From positions 1,612,001-1,676,000 of the forward strand of contig NZ_LT629757.1 of the NCBI RefSeq assembly GCF_900104965.1: a stretch of 64,000 nt of DNA, given 5' to 3'. A program made the translations under genes and the position numbers. This stretch comes from Nocardioides scoriae. GTDB taxonomy: Bacteria; Actinomycetota; Actinomycetes; Propionibacteriales; Nocardioidaceae. Below are positions 1 to 8,074 of the stretch, one piece after another; the first letter of the stretch is position 1; each line of letters opens with the position of its first letter. Below the pieces are notes generated by a model that saw only the letters and a program-made list of their open reading frames with translations, had not been told where the DNA came from and ran no database searches.

Positions 1-48
1 GACTGGTATCAGGTGCCCCCGTGGCGCCTCCGGAAGGGTGTGCAGACG

Positions 49-636
49 ATGTCCGAGGTACCCACCGACGAGCAGACGGTGTGGGAGCGCTCCGCCGCTC
101 TCTTCGTCTCCTGGCGCGACGGCCAGGACCCCGCGGCCCTCGACGGGCTGGTGCGGCTGCTCAGCCCGGTGCTGTGGCAGGTGGTGCGCGGCAGCGGGCT
201 GGAGCGCAACGCGGCCGAGGACGTCGTGCAGTCGACCTGGCTGACGCTGGTCCGCTCCGGGAGCGCCATCAGCGAGCCCCGCGCCGTCGCCGGGTGGCTG
301 TGCACGACCGCCCGGCGCGAGGCGTGGAAGGTGGGCCGCGCCGCGGGTCGCCAGCGCCCCGTCGAGGACGAGGACATCGCCCGCCGGCTGCCCGACAGCC
401 CGGCGCCCGAGCAGCAGGTGGTCCTCGACGACGAGAACGCCCGGCTGTGGTCGGCCGTGGGCCGGCTGCCCGAGCGGTGCCAGCGGCTGCTGCGCATCGT
501 GGCGGCCGAGTCGCGACCCGACTACTCCGTGGTGTCGGCCCAGCTCGGCATGCCCGTGGGCAGCATCGGCCCCACCCGGGGCCGCTGCCTGGAGAAGCTG
601 CGCCGCGAGCTCGCCACGTCGGGCGGTGCCGCATGA
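49..636 (+). CDS. ECF-like RNA polymerase sigma-70 factor
   Basis: 195-aa sigma factor expected to redirect RNA polymerase to a small regulon. A region 2-like helical block (about residues 25-95, with AAEDVVQSTWLTLVR and VAGWLCTTARREAWK) is followed by a region 4-like helix-turn-helix block (about 130-188, LPERCQRLLRI to GSIGPTRGRCLEKLRREL). ATG at 49 is chosen because GGAAGG at 32-37 sits 11 nt upstream; in-frame GTGs at 13 and 40 are less likely. The stop overlaps the next ATG (ATGA), so the two are translationally coupled. It leads a cassette with two protease-like genes. Its promoter lies outside the window. Confidence 0.85.
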   Translation: MSEVPTDEQTVWERSAALFVSWRDGQDPAALDGLVRLLSPVLWQVVRGSGLERNAAEDVVQSTWLTLVRSGSAISEPRAVAGWLCTTARREAWKVGRAAGRQRPVEDEDIARRLPDSPAPEQQVVLDDENARLWSAVGRLPERCQRLLRIVAAESRPDYSVVSAQLGMPVGSIGPTRGRCLEKLRRELATSGGAA

Positions 637-1118
637 GCGCCGTGCCCCCGGCCCCGGAGCCGACCGACGAGCAGCTGCTGGCCGCGGTCGCGCGGCTGTG
701 GGCAGCGCTCGACCCGCCGCCCGCCGACCTCGCCTCCGGCGTGCTGGCCCGGCTGGCGGCCGAGGACCTCGACGTCGAGCTGCTCACCCTGGTGGAGACC
801 GACGCGCTCTCCGGCGTGCGCCGCGGCGGCGACGAGCCGGGCGAGGAGGGCTCCTGGACCCTGGAGTACGCCGGTCCCGACGTCCGCGTCTACCTGCGCC
901 TGGTGCGCATCGAGGAGCGCACCCGCCTCGACGGGTGGCTGGTGCCCGGCGCCGGCGCCGAGGCCCGCCTCGAGGTCGAGGGCGCCGACCCGGTGGCCCT
1001 GCGCGCCGACGAGCACGGCCGCCTCGAGCTGGCGGCGGCGCCGCACGGCGCGGCGCGGCTGGTGCTGCTCGGCGAGGACGGCCGCACCCGCGCCACCCCG
1101 ACGTTCTGGATCCCGTGA
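633..1118 (+). CDS. Small partner protein of the sigma/protease cassette, unknown function
   Basis: 161 aa, starting inside the sigma factor stop codon (ATGA). The N-terminal half is an acidic helical segment (LLAAVARLWAALDPPPADLASGVLARLAAEDLD). The C-terminal half looks beta-rich (LEYAGPDVRVYLRLV, then GWLVPG, LEVEG, LELAAAPHGAARLVLL). No signal peptide or membrane segment is seen and no known zinc anti-sigma motif is present. The position next to a sigma factor suggests a regulator or substrate of the cassette, possibly an unusual anti-sigma factor. That is inference from context only; I do not recognise the family. Confidence 0.7.
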   Translation: MSAVPPAPEPTDEQLLAAVARLWAALDPPPADLASGVLARLAAEDLDVELLTLVETDALSGVRRGGDEPGEEGSWTLEYAGPDVRVYLRLVRIEERTRLDGWLVPGAGAEARLEVEGADPVALRADEHGRLELAAAPHGAARLVLLGEDGRTRATPTFWIP

Positions 1119-1138
1119 GCACCGAGAGCACCGTGACC

Positions 1139-1143
1139 GGAGG
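1139..1143 (+). promoter_or_regulatory. Ribosome binding site of the subtilisin-like gene
   Basis: GGAGG 6 nt before the ATG at 1150. It fixes the start of the protease and shows that it is translated independently of the gene ending at 1118. Confidence 0.7.
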
Positions 1144-1149
1144 CCGACC

Positions 1150-2772
1150 ATGACCGCTGAACCACCCCCGACGTCCTCCGCCGGCGCCACCGACGCCGGC
1201 CCTCCCGGCGTCCCGGCCGCCCGGCGGCAGTCGGCGCTCTCGGCGACGCGGGAGCCCTTCGTGCCGCCCCGGCCGGTGCTCGACCAGGTCTCGGGACGGG
1301 TGCTGGACCCCGGCACGGCGCTGGCGGTCGCGGGGGTCCGGCCGCGCAGCACGGCGTACGTCGGGCCGCGGCTGCTGGTCTCCCGCACGCCCGCGCTCGC
1401 CGAGACCGTGCGGCAGCTGCGGGAGGTGGCCGCCACGCTGGGCTGGGACGCGCGGCTGCACCCCGACGACGCGGACGTGGAGGGCTCGCCCGAGCCCGGC
1501 CGCGGCGTGGTGCGGCTCGAGCTGACCGTCCGCGACTCGGTGGCCGCCCTGGCCCCGGACGGCTGGGTGCTGCTGCAGAACGCCCGGGCGACCACCTCCC
1601 CCGAGGCGATGCGCCGGGTGGGCCTGGACCACGTGGTGCTGGTGCGCGACCTCGACCCCACGCCGTTCCACAAGCCCCACCCCTTCCACAAGCCGCACGG
1701 CGTCGACGAGTCCGACGTGGTCGCCTCCTACGGCCGCGCGGGCAGCGGCGGTCGCCAGCCCGTGGCGTACGTCGGCCCCGCGCCCGTGCGCCACACCGAC
1801 GACGAGCTGGAGGGCCGGCGCCCGGTCGTCGGCGTCCTCGACAGCGGCTGCGGGCGCCACGACTGGCTGGTCGAGGCCGTCTCCCCCGGTCCTGCGCTCG
1901 ACGACCTCGCGATCGGCTACACCGATCCGGCCAGCGACCCCGAGACCTGGTTCGACCAGGTCGGACCCCTCGACGGCGCCATCGACCCCCTCGCCGGCCA
2001 CGGCACCTTCATCGCGGGGCTGGTCCACCAGGCCTGCCCGGACGCCGACATCGTGGCCTGGCGCATCGTGGGCTCCGACGGGCCGGTGCTCGAGAGCGAC
2101 CTGGTCACCGCGCTGTCGAGGATCCGCGACCTGGCCCGGCGGCACCGCGACGGGCAGGAGGGCGGCCACCCGCTGGACGTGCTCAGCCTCTCCCTCGGCT
2201 ACTACCACGAGACCCCGGAGGACGCGCTCTTCGACCCGACGATGCAGGAGATCCTCGACGACCTCGGCGACTGCGGGGTGGTGGTCGTCTGCTCCGCCGG
2301 CAACGACGCCACCGGTCGCCCGATGTTCCCCGCGGCCTTCGCCCCGTGGGCCGACGGCGGCGGCGCCGCGGCGTCCCCGCAGCGGGTGCCGGTGGTCTCG
2401 GTCGGCGCCCTGAACCCCAACGGCACCGACGCGCTGTTCAGCAACGCCGGCCCCTGGGTGCGTGCCTGGGCGCCGGGGGCGGCGGTCCTCAGCACGGTGC
2501 CGCCGTTCCAGGGCGGCCTGGAGCCCGGCGCGCGCACGGAGGCCTACCAGCGGGTCCGGGAGGCGATCGACCCCGACGACTTCACCGGCGGCTTCGCGCT
2601 GTGGAGCGGCACCTCCTTCGCCGCGCCGCTGCTCGCGGGCCGGCTGGCCGCCGAGCTGCTCGACCACGTCTCGCCCGACCACGACGGGCGCGCCGACGCC
2701 TGTGCGCGCGCCTGGACGGCCCTGGAACGGCTCACCGACCTGGTCCCCCGGGAGCCGTCGGGCCCACAATGA
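1150..2772 (+). CDS. Cytosolic S8 family subtilisin-like serine protease
   Basis: 540 aa. The catalytic triad is complete: Asp231 in VVGVLDSGCG, His284 in GHGTFIAG, Ser489 in SGTSFAAP, with the oxyanion Asn385 in CSAGND. About 215 residues precede the catalytic domain, and there is no signal peptide, so it probably acts in the cytoplasm rather than as a secreted scavenger. The N-terminal part carries an odd exact duplication PFHKPHPFHKPH (172-183). It lies between a sigma factor/partner pair and a TPR-CHAT gene starting 4 nt after its stop, which suggests a proteolytic signalling role. Domain call is strong; the role is inference. Confidence 0.9.
   Translation: MTAEPPPTSSAGATDAGPPGVPAARRQSALSATREPFVPPRPVLDQVSGRVLDPGTALAVAGVRPRSTAYVGPRLLVSRTPALAETVRQLREVAATLGWDARLHPDDADVEGSPEPGRGVVRLELTVRDSVAALAPDGWVLLQNARATTSPEAMRRVGLDHVVLVRDLDPTPFHKPHPFHKPHGVDESDVVASYGRAGSGGRQPVAYVGPAPVRHTDDELEGRRPVVGVLDSGCGRHDWLVEAVSPGPALDDLAIGYTDPASDPETWFDQVGPLDGAIDPLAGHGTFIAGLVHQACPDADIVAWRIVGSDGPVLESDLVTALSRIRDLARRHRDGQEGGHPLDVLSLSLGYYHETPEDALFDPTMQEILDDLGDCGVVVVCSAGNDATGRPMFPAAFAPWADGGGAAASPQRVPVVSVGALNPNGTDALFSNAGPWVRAWAPGAAVLSTVPPFQGGLEPGARTEAYQRVREAIDPDDFTGGFALWSGTSFAAPLLAGRLAAELLDHVSPDHDGRADACARAWTALERLTDLVPREPSGPQ
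2765..2770 (+). promoter_or_regulatory. Possible internal leaderless promoter (-10 CACAAT) of the TPR-CHAT gene
   Basis: CACAAT at the very end of the protease gene lies exactly 6 nt before the ATG at 2777. This is the same geometry as other probable leaderless starts in the window. It would let the CHAT gene be expressed separately from the cassette. Weak evidence because it overlaps coding sequence. Confidence 0.35.
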
Positions 2773-2776
2773 GGCC

Positions 2777-5260
2777 ATGCGGGGTGGCGAGCAGCTCCAC
2801 GAGCGTGCCAAGTCGGCGCTGCTCGCGGGCGCCTCGGACCGCGCCGGGGCGCTGCTCGACCGCGCCGAGGCCCAGGCCCGGCGGACCGGTCACGACGACC
2901 TGCTGGCCCGCGTCGAGCTGACCCGCGCCTACCGCTGCGCCGAGGCCGGCGACGTGGCCGAGGGCGAGCGCCGGTGCCGCGCGGTGCTCGACCGCGCCGA
3001 CCTGGCCGCCGTCACCCGGGGCCTGGCCTGGGGCCAGCTGGCGCTGCTGCGGATGCGGGTGGGGGCGGTCCCGGACGCGCTCGCGGCCTTCCGGTCCGCG
3101 CTCGACGCGCTGCCGGCCGACCACCCCGAGCGGGCCACCGTGCGCCTCAACCGCGGCAACGTCTTCCTGCAGACCGGGCAGGTGCCCCCCGCCCTGGCCG
3201 ACTTCGAGCAGGCGCTGGCCGAGACCGCCGAGGACGGCGACCCCGTCGACCGGGCGATGCTCGAGCACAACCTGGGCTGCACCCGGCTGCTGGCCGGGGA
3301 CCTCGTCGGGGCGCTGCGGCTCATCGACGGCGCCGCGCCGGTGCTGCAGCCGCTGTCCGCGGTGCACCGCGCCACCGTCGCCCAGGACCGAGCCGCCGTG
3401 CTCACCGCCGCCGGGCGTCCCCGGGAGGCCGCGGTGGCGCTGCGGCGGGCCGCGAGCAGCTACGGCGCCCGCGGGCTGCGGCTCTCGCAGGCCGAGTGCG
3501 AGCTGACGCTGGGCCGCACGCTGCTGCGCGAGGACCCCGCCGCCGCCCGCGTGGTCGCCCGCCGGGCCGCACGCCGGTTCCGGGGGCACTCCGGCGAGCC
3601 GCGGGCGCTGGCCGCCGACGTGGTGGTGCTGGCCGCGGAGGTGGCGCTCGGCGCCCGCTCCGCCGCCGTGCTGGAGCGCTGCGACGAGCTGGCGGAGGGG
3701 CTCGACCGCCACGGCCTGCGCCAGGACGTCCAGCTGCTCCGGCTGCTCGCCGCCCGCGTCTGCGTGCGCCGCGGCGACCTCGCCGGCGCACGGACCCGGC
3801 TCGAGCGGGTCCGCCCGCGGGCCTCGACGCCGCTGACCACCCGACTGCTGGGGCGCGAGGTCGCCGCCGAGCTTGCCGCCGCCCGGGGTGACCGCCGCCG
3901 CGCCGCGACCCACGTCCGGCGCGGGCTGGACGAGCTGCACGGCTGGCAGTCGTCGTTCGGCAGCCTGGACCTGCAGAGCACCCTGGTCGGCCACGGCCGC
4001 GACCTGGCCGTCCTGGGCCTGCGGCAGGCGGTGACCGACCCGGACCCGGCCGCCCTGCTCGAGTGGTCGGAGCGGGCGCGGGCCCTGGTCTCGCGGGTGC
4101 CCTCGGTGCGGCCGCCCGCCGACGACCAGGTCGCGCGCGACCTCGCCGAGCTCCGGCTGCTGCTCGCCGGCCCCCCGTCACCGGGTCCGCGGGCCGAGGA
4201 GCTGCGGCGACGCGTCCGCGAGCGGCGGTGGTACGCCGACGGTCCGGGCGTCCGCGCCGGCGACCCCGCCTCGCGCGAGGAGCTCCGCGCTGCGCTGGCC
4301 GAGGACGACGCCGTGCTGCTGGCCCCGGTCGTGGTCGACGGGTCGATGCACGCGCTGGCGGTCGGGGGCCGTCGCGACGAGGTCCGGCCGCTCGGGCCGG
4401 TGGGCCCGCTGCGGGACCTGCTCGACGGCCTGGCCAGCGACCTGCACATGGCCGCCGGGCACCGCGACGGCCCGCTCGCCGCGGTGCTGGACGCGACCGT
4501 CGCCGCCCGGCTCGCCCAGGTCGCGCGGGCGCTGGTCGACCCGGTGCTCGACCTGCTCGACGGCCACCGGGTGGTGCTGACCCCGTCGGGTGCCCTCGCC
4601 GGCACGCCGTGGTCGCTGCTGCCCGGGCTGCGCGGGCGCCCGCTGACGGTGCCCCCCTCGGCCACCCGCTGGCTGCAGCTGCGCGGGGCCCGGTCGGCCT
4701 CGGACCCCGGTCGCGTGGTGCTGGTGGCCGGGCCGGGCGTCGCGCGGGCCGAGGAGGAGGTCACCCGGGCGGCCTCGGCCTGGCGGACTGCGGGAGCACC
4801 CGAGCCGCAGGTGCTCTGCGGGGCCGACGCGACCACCCGGGCGGTCGCGGCGGCCGCCGAGGGCGGCGACCTGCTCCACCTGGCCGGTCACGGCCACCAC
4901 GCGGAGCAGAACCCCCTGTTCTCCGGGCTCGGGCTGGTCGACGGCCCCTGGTTCGGCCACGACGTGGAGCAGCTGCGCCGGGTCCCCGCGACGGTCGTGC
5001 TCTCGGCCTGCGAGCTGGGCGCCACGACGCTGCGCTCCGGCGAGGAGTCGGTGGGGATGTCGGCCGGCTGGCTGCACGCCGGGGCCCGCACGGTCGTCTC
5101 CTCCCCCGTCGTGGTGGCCGACGACGTGGCGTGCGAGGCCTTCGCCCGCTGGCACGCCCTGGTCGCCGGCGGCACGGCCCCCGCCGACGCCCTCGCCGAG
5201 GTCACCGCCGGGCCGGACCTCGGGTGGGCACCGCTGCTCTGCTTCGGCGGCGGCTGGTGA
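2777..5260 (+). CDS. TPR-CHAT caspase-like protein
   Basis: 827 aa. Residues about 1-400 are helical TPR-type repeats (for example RLNRGNVFLQTGQVPPALADFEQAL, then LEHNLGCTRLLAGDLVGALRLI). The C-terminal third is a CHAT peptidase domain of the caspase fold. The expected dyad is visible: His705 in DLLHLAGHGHH and Cys745 in VVLSACELGATTL. CHAT proteins are proteases in known cases such as the TPR-CHAT subunit of type III-E CRISPR. Start ATG at 2777 is 4 nt after the protease stop; longer in-frame reading upstream lies in the protease gene and is rejected. No membrane segment. It probably senses a signal through the TPRs and cleaves a target. Confidence 0.88.
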   Translation: MRGGEQLHERAKSALLAGASDRAGALLDRAEAQARRTGHDDLLARVELTRAYRCAEAGDVAEGERRCRAVLDRADLAAVTRGLAWGQLALLRMRVGAVPDALAAFRSALDALPADHPERATVRLNRGNVFLQTGQVPPALADFEQALAETAEDGDPVDRAMLEHNLGCTRLLAGDLVGALRLIDGAAPVLQPLSAVHRATVAQDRAAVLTAAGRPREAAVALRRAASSYGARGLRLSQAECELTLGRTLLREDPAAARVVARRAARRFRGHSGEPRALAADVVVLAAEVALGARSAAVLERCDELAEGLDRHGLRQDVQLLRLLAARVCVRRGDLAGARTRLERVRPRASTPLTTRLLGREVAAELAAARGDRRRAATHVRRGLDELHGWQSSFGSLDLQSTLVGHGRDLAVLGLRQAVTDPDPAALLEWSERARALVSRVPSVRPPADDQVARDLAELRLLLAGPPSPGPRAEELRRRVRERRWYADGPGVRAGDPASREELRAALAEDDAVLLAPVVVDGSMHALAVGGRRDEVRPLGPVGPLRDLLDGLASDLHMAAGHRDGPLAAVLDATVAARLAQVARALVDPVLDLLDGHRVVLTPSGALAGTPWSLLPGLRGRPLTVPPSATRWLQLRGARSASDPGRVVLVAGPGVARAEEEVTRAASAWRTAGAPEPQVLCGADATTRAVAAAAEGGDLLHLAGHGHHAEQNPLFSGLGLVDGPWFGHDVEQLRRVPATVVLSACELGATTLRSGEESVGMSAGWLHAGARTVVSSPVVVADDVACEAFARWHALVAGGTAPADALAEVTAGPDLGWAPLLCFGGGW

Positions 5261-5937
5261 GGCGACGGTCTCCGCGCTCACCGCTCGCGGTGGGGCTGCT
5301 GCTCGCGGCGCTCCTGGCGCTCCTGGCAGCGGGCTGCGGCGGCCCCGAGCCGGTGACCGACGACCGGGGCGGCACCCTGCTGACCGAGGCGGGGATCGCG
5401 CACGCGGAGCGCACGCACGCGGCCCGCCTCGACCTGAGCCGGCTGCGCCTGACCCGCGAGCAGACCGGGCTCGACCCCGACCTGCCGGCCCGGCCCCGCG
5501 CGCGGACCACCGACGGACGTCCCGTCCGCCTGGCCCTGGTCGGCCCCGACGGCACCACCACCGTGCCGGCGACCGGGCTGGAGGTGAGCTTCGTGGGCGA
5601 GGCCGACCGGGCGGCGGCGGTGCGGTGGACCGAGCGCAGCCCCACCCGCGCCGCCGCGACGGCCGCGCTGCTCGCGGCGGTGCGCACCTGGGGGCTGCGG
5701 CGCGAGGACGTCGGCGGCTGGTCCGAGACGGTGGTCAACAGCCGCGACGCCTCGGCGCGCCAGCTCATCGGCGCGGCGGTGTCCCCCAGCGGCCTGGTCG
5801 TGGAGGTGACCGGCGTGGTCTCCTCCACCGGCCGGCAGACCCACGAGTGGACGGTCGTGCTGGACCCCGACGCCTACCGTCCTGCCGCGCTGGACGTCGT
5901 GCGCCGCACCGGCCGCCTGCCCACCGGCCTCGGGTGA
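5257..5937 (+). CDS. Putative lipoprotein closing the sigma/protease/CHAT cassette
   Basis: 226 aa, starting with GTG that overlaps the CHAT stop (GTGA). A basic N-terminus (VRRRSPRSP) is followed by a hydrophobic stretch ending in the lipobox LAAGC with Cys27, so it should be a membrane-anchored exported lipoprotein. The mature part is about 200 residues of unknown fold with segments such as ETVVNSRDASARQLIGAAVSPSGLVVEVTGVV. The 4-nt overlap ties it to the cassette and gives the system a possible cell-envelope component. I do not recognise the family. Confidence 0.75.
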   Translation: MRRRSPRSPLAVGLLLAALLALLAAGCGGPEPVTDDRGGTLLTEAGIAHAERTHAARLDLSRLRLTREQTGLDPDLPARPRARTTDGRPVRLALVGPDGTTTVPATGLEVSFVGEADRAAAVRWTERSPTRAAATAALLAAVRTWGLRREDVGGWSETVVNSRDASARQLIGAAVSPSGLVVEVTGVVSSTGRQTHEWTVVLDPDAYRPAALDVVRRTGRLPTGLG

Positions 5938-5994
5938 CCGTGCCGGGCCGGCCGGCGCGGTCGGGGCGCTCCGGTCCGGCGGGGTGGTCGGCGC

Positions 5995-6804
5995 CTAGCC
6001 CAGCCGGCGGTCGAGCAGCGCCAGCAGCTCGGTGAAGTGGCGCTCCGCGGCGTCGTGGTCGTACATCGAGGTGTCGGCCATGGTGTAGCCGTGGGCCGCC
6101 CCGGCGTACACCTCGTTGCTGCCCCGCAGCCCGGCCGCGTCGAGGGCCTCGCCCAGCCGGGCGACGGCCTCGGGCGGCATCGAGGCGTCCTGGTCGGCGT
6201 GGCCGAGGACCACCTCGGCCCGGGCGCTGGCCAGGGCGAGGTGGGGGCTGTCGGGCTCGTCGGTGACCAGGCCGCCGCCGTGGAAGCCGCCCACGGCGAC
6301 CACCTGGGGGTCGAGGCCCGCGGCCCGCAGGGCCAGCCGCACGCCCATGCAGTAGCCGGTGACCCCGACCTCGCCCGGGCCGACGCCGTCGAGGCCGCGC
6401 AGCGCGGCGAGGTAGTCGAGGAGGTCGGCCTCGGCCAGGTCGGCGGTCAGCCGGCCCACCCGCGGCATCGCCTCGGCGAAGAAGGCCTGGCGCGCAGCGG
6501 GCTCGCGCAGGTCGTCCCGGGGCGCGAGGTCGGCCGCCGGCCCCTCCCGGTGCAGGACGTGGGGCACCAGGACCACGAAGCCGTGGTCGGCGACGCGCTG
6601 GGCCATCCGGGCCAGCTGCGGGCGCAGCCCGATGGCGTCCATGAGGAACAGCACGCCGGGCCGCAGCACCCGGCGGGAGCTGCCGCCCGCTCCGTCGGCG
6701 GCGTCACCGTCGTCCTCGGGACGCGCGACGAACGCCTCCACCGGTCCGGCCGCGGTGGGGATCTCGACGAGGCGGACGGCGGTGTCACCGGCGAGGGGGG
6801 TCAT
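5995..6804 (-). CDS. Dienelactone hydrolase family protein
   Basis: 269-aa alpha/beta hydrolase. The dienelactone-hydrolase nucleophile elbow GYCMG carries Cys152; Asp204 or Asp206 (GHADQD) and His238 (GAAHGY) complete a Cys-Asp-His triad. The family hydrolyses dienelactones in chlorocatechol breakdown, but many members act on other esters, and no aromatic-ring genes are nearby. It is convergent with the preceding lipoprotein gene. The start at 6804 lies 6 nt after a -10-like TAGCCT on the minus strand, so the mRNA may be leaderless. Confidence 0.85.
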   Translation of the reverse strand: MTPLAGDTAVRLVEIPTAAGPVEAFVARPEDDGDAADGAGGSSRRVLRPGVLFLMDAIGLRPQLARMAQRVADHGFVVLVPHVLHREGPAADLAPRDDLREPAARQAFFAEAMPRVGRLTADLAEADLLDYLAALRGLDGVGPGEVGVTGYCMGVRLALRAAGLDPQVVAVGGFHGGGLVTDEPDSPHLALASARAEVVLGHADQDASMPPEAVARLGEALDAAGLRGSNEVYAGAAHGYTMADTSMYDHDAAERHFTELLALLDRRLG

Positions 6805-6810
6805 GGCGCG

Positions 6811-6816
6811 AGGCTA
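6811..6816 (-). promoter_or_regulatory. -10 element TAGCCT of a probable leaderless dienelactone hydrolase mRNA
   Basis: Read on the minus strand, TAGCCT is followed by 6 nt and then ATG at 6804. It fits the TANNNT -10 rule with the transcript beginning at the start codon. Confidence 0.5.
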
Positions 6817-6886
6817 GTGGTCGGCGGCAACCGTCGAGGTGGCTGCTTTCACCCTTTCGAGGCCGGTAGAGCCGGACGTGGTCGGG

Positions 6887-6892
6887 TACAGC
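6887..6892 (+). promoter_or_regulatory. -10-like TACAGC of the glycosyltransferase operon
   Basis: TACAGC followed by GCGAGC and ATG at 6899. The same hexamer with the same 6-nt spacing precedes the paoA-like gene at 62089, which supports a shared leaderless promoter form. Confidence 0.4.
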
Positions 6893-6898
6893 GCGAGC

Positions 6899-8074
6899 AT
6901 GCCCACCGCCCTGCCCGCACCCCCTGCGACTGCCGTGATCCCGGCGCAGCAGGTCGGTGCCCCGACGAGGCCGGAGCCGTCGACCATCGTCGTCGCCTCG
7001 GTCCCTGCCGCCCACGTGTACGTGCGCCACCTCGCCCCGGAGTCCCGTCCCGACGGCGTGGTGCGCCTCGCCGACCCGGACCCCGACGACCCCACCCGGT
7101 CGACCCAGCAGCGCTGGTGGCCCCCGGTGATGCTCTCCCCGGAGTGGGTCGAGCAGGCCGAGTTCGACGTCCTGCACGTGCAGTTCGGCTTCGACGCCTG
7201 GGAGCCCGAGCGGCTCGAGGCGGTGTGCGACGCCGTCCACCGCACCGGACGGGCCCTGGTCCACACCGTCCACGACCTGCGCAACCCGCACCACACCGAG
7301 CGCTCGCTGCACGACGCGCAGCTCGCCGTGCTGCTGCGGCGCGCGGACGCCTCGATCACCCTCACCGAGGGCGCCGCCGACGAGGTGGAGCGCCGCTACG
7401 GCCGACGTCCCCTCGTGGTGCCGCACCCGCACGTGGTGGAGCTCGACGAGCTCGAGCGCCGTGCCGCCGCCCCGCAGCACGACGACGGCCGGTTCCGGGT
7501 GGGGCTGCACCTGAAGAGCCTGCGCGCCAGCCTCGACCCCGCCGCCGTGCTGCCGACGCTGGTGGAGGCGGTCGCCGCCCTGCCCGACGCCGTGCTGCGC
7601 GTCGACGGGCACCGCGACGTGCTCGAGGCCGGCGGCCCCCGCCACGACGCCGCGCTCGCGCAGCAGCTGGCGACGTACGCCGGGGAGGGCGCGCTGGAGC
7701 TCCACGTGCACGACTACTTCACCGACGCCGAGCTGTGGGACTACCTCGCCGACCTCGACCTGTCGGTGCTGCCCTACCGCTTCGGCACCCACTCGGGCTG
7801 GCTCGAGGCGTGCCGCGACCTCGGCACGGCCGTGGCGGCGCCGACCTGCGGGCACTACGCCGACCAGGGTCCGGTCCACTCCTTCCGGATGGACGAGGAC
7901 CGCTTCGACGCCGACACCCTGCGCGCGGCCGTGCACGCCGCCCACGCGGCCGGCCCTGTCGCGCCGCTGCCCGTGGCCGTGCGCCGCTCCCAGCGGGCCG
8001 AGGTCGCCGCCGCCCACCGCCGCATCTACGAGCAGGCCCTGGAGGCGTGCCCGGGACGGCGGGGCGCCCGATGA
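6899..8074 (+). CDS. Glycosyltransferase, GT4-like (first of four)
   Basis: 391 aa from ATG 6899 (an in-frame GTG at 6839 is possible). No signal peptide. It has a Rossmann-type N-terminal part (LHVQFGFDAWEPERLEAV, LVHTVHDLRNP, ITLTEGAADEVERRYG) and a C-terminal part with DLSVLPYRFGTHSGWLEACRDLG, which resembles the acceptor-side and nucleotide-sugar region of GT-B enzymes. The Glu-rich EX7E motif is not clear, so donor and acceptor are unknown. TACAGC 6 nt upstream of ATG suggests a leaderless transcript. Its stop overlaps the next start (ATGA), beginning a four-gene glycosyltransferase operon. Confidence 0.7.
   Translation: MPTALPAPPATAVIPAQQVGAPTRPEPSTIVVASVPAAHVYVRHLAPESRPDGVVRLADPDPDDPTRSTQQRWWPPVMLSPEWVEQAEFDVLHVQFGFDAWEPERLEAVCDAVHRTGRALVHTVHDLRNPHHTERSLHDAQLAVLLRRADASITLTEGAADEVERRYGRRPLVVPHPHVVELDELERRAAAPQHDDGRFRVGLHLKSLRASLDPAAVLPTLVEAVAALPDAVLRVDGHRDVLEAGGPRHDAALAQQLATYAGEGALELHVHDYFTDAELWDYLADLDLSVLPYRFGTHSGWLEACRDLGTAVAAPTCGHYADQGPVHSFRMDEDRFDADTLRAAVHAAHAAGPVAPLPVAVRRSQRAEVAAAHRRIYEQALEACPGRRGAR

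Noticed and set aside
2462-2776. N-terminal extension of the TPR-CHAT gene inside the protease gene
   Set aside because: The extension has no motif and overlaps the catalytic Ser region of the protease; ATG 2777 fits the spacing and the -10 at 2765.
2777-5260. TPR-CHAT gene as part of a type III-E CRISPR system
   Set aside because: No CRISPR array, Cas7-type protein or Csx30/31-like gene is present in the window.
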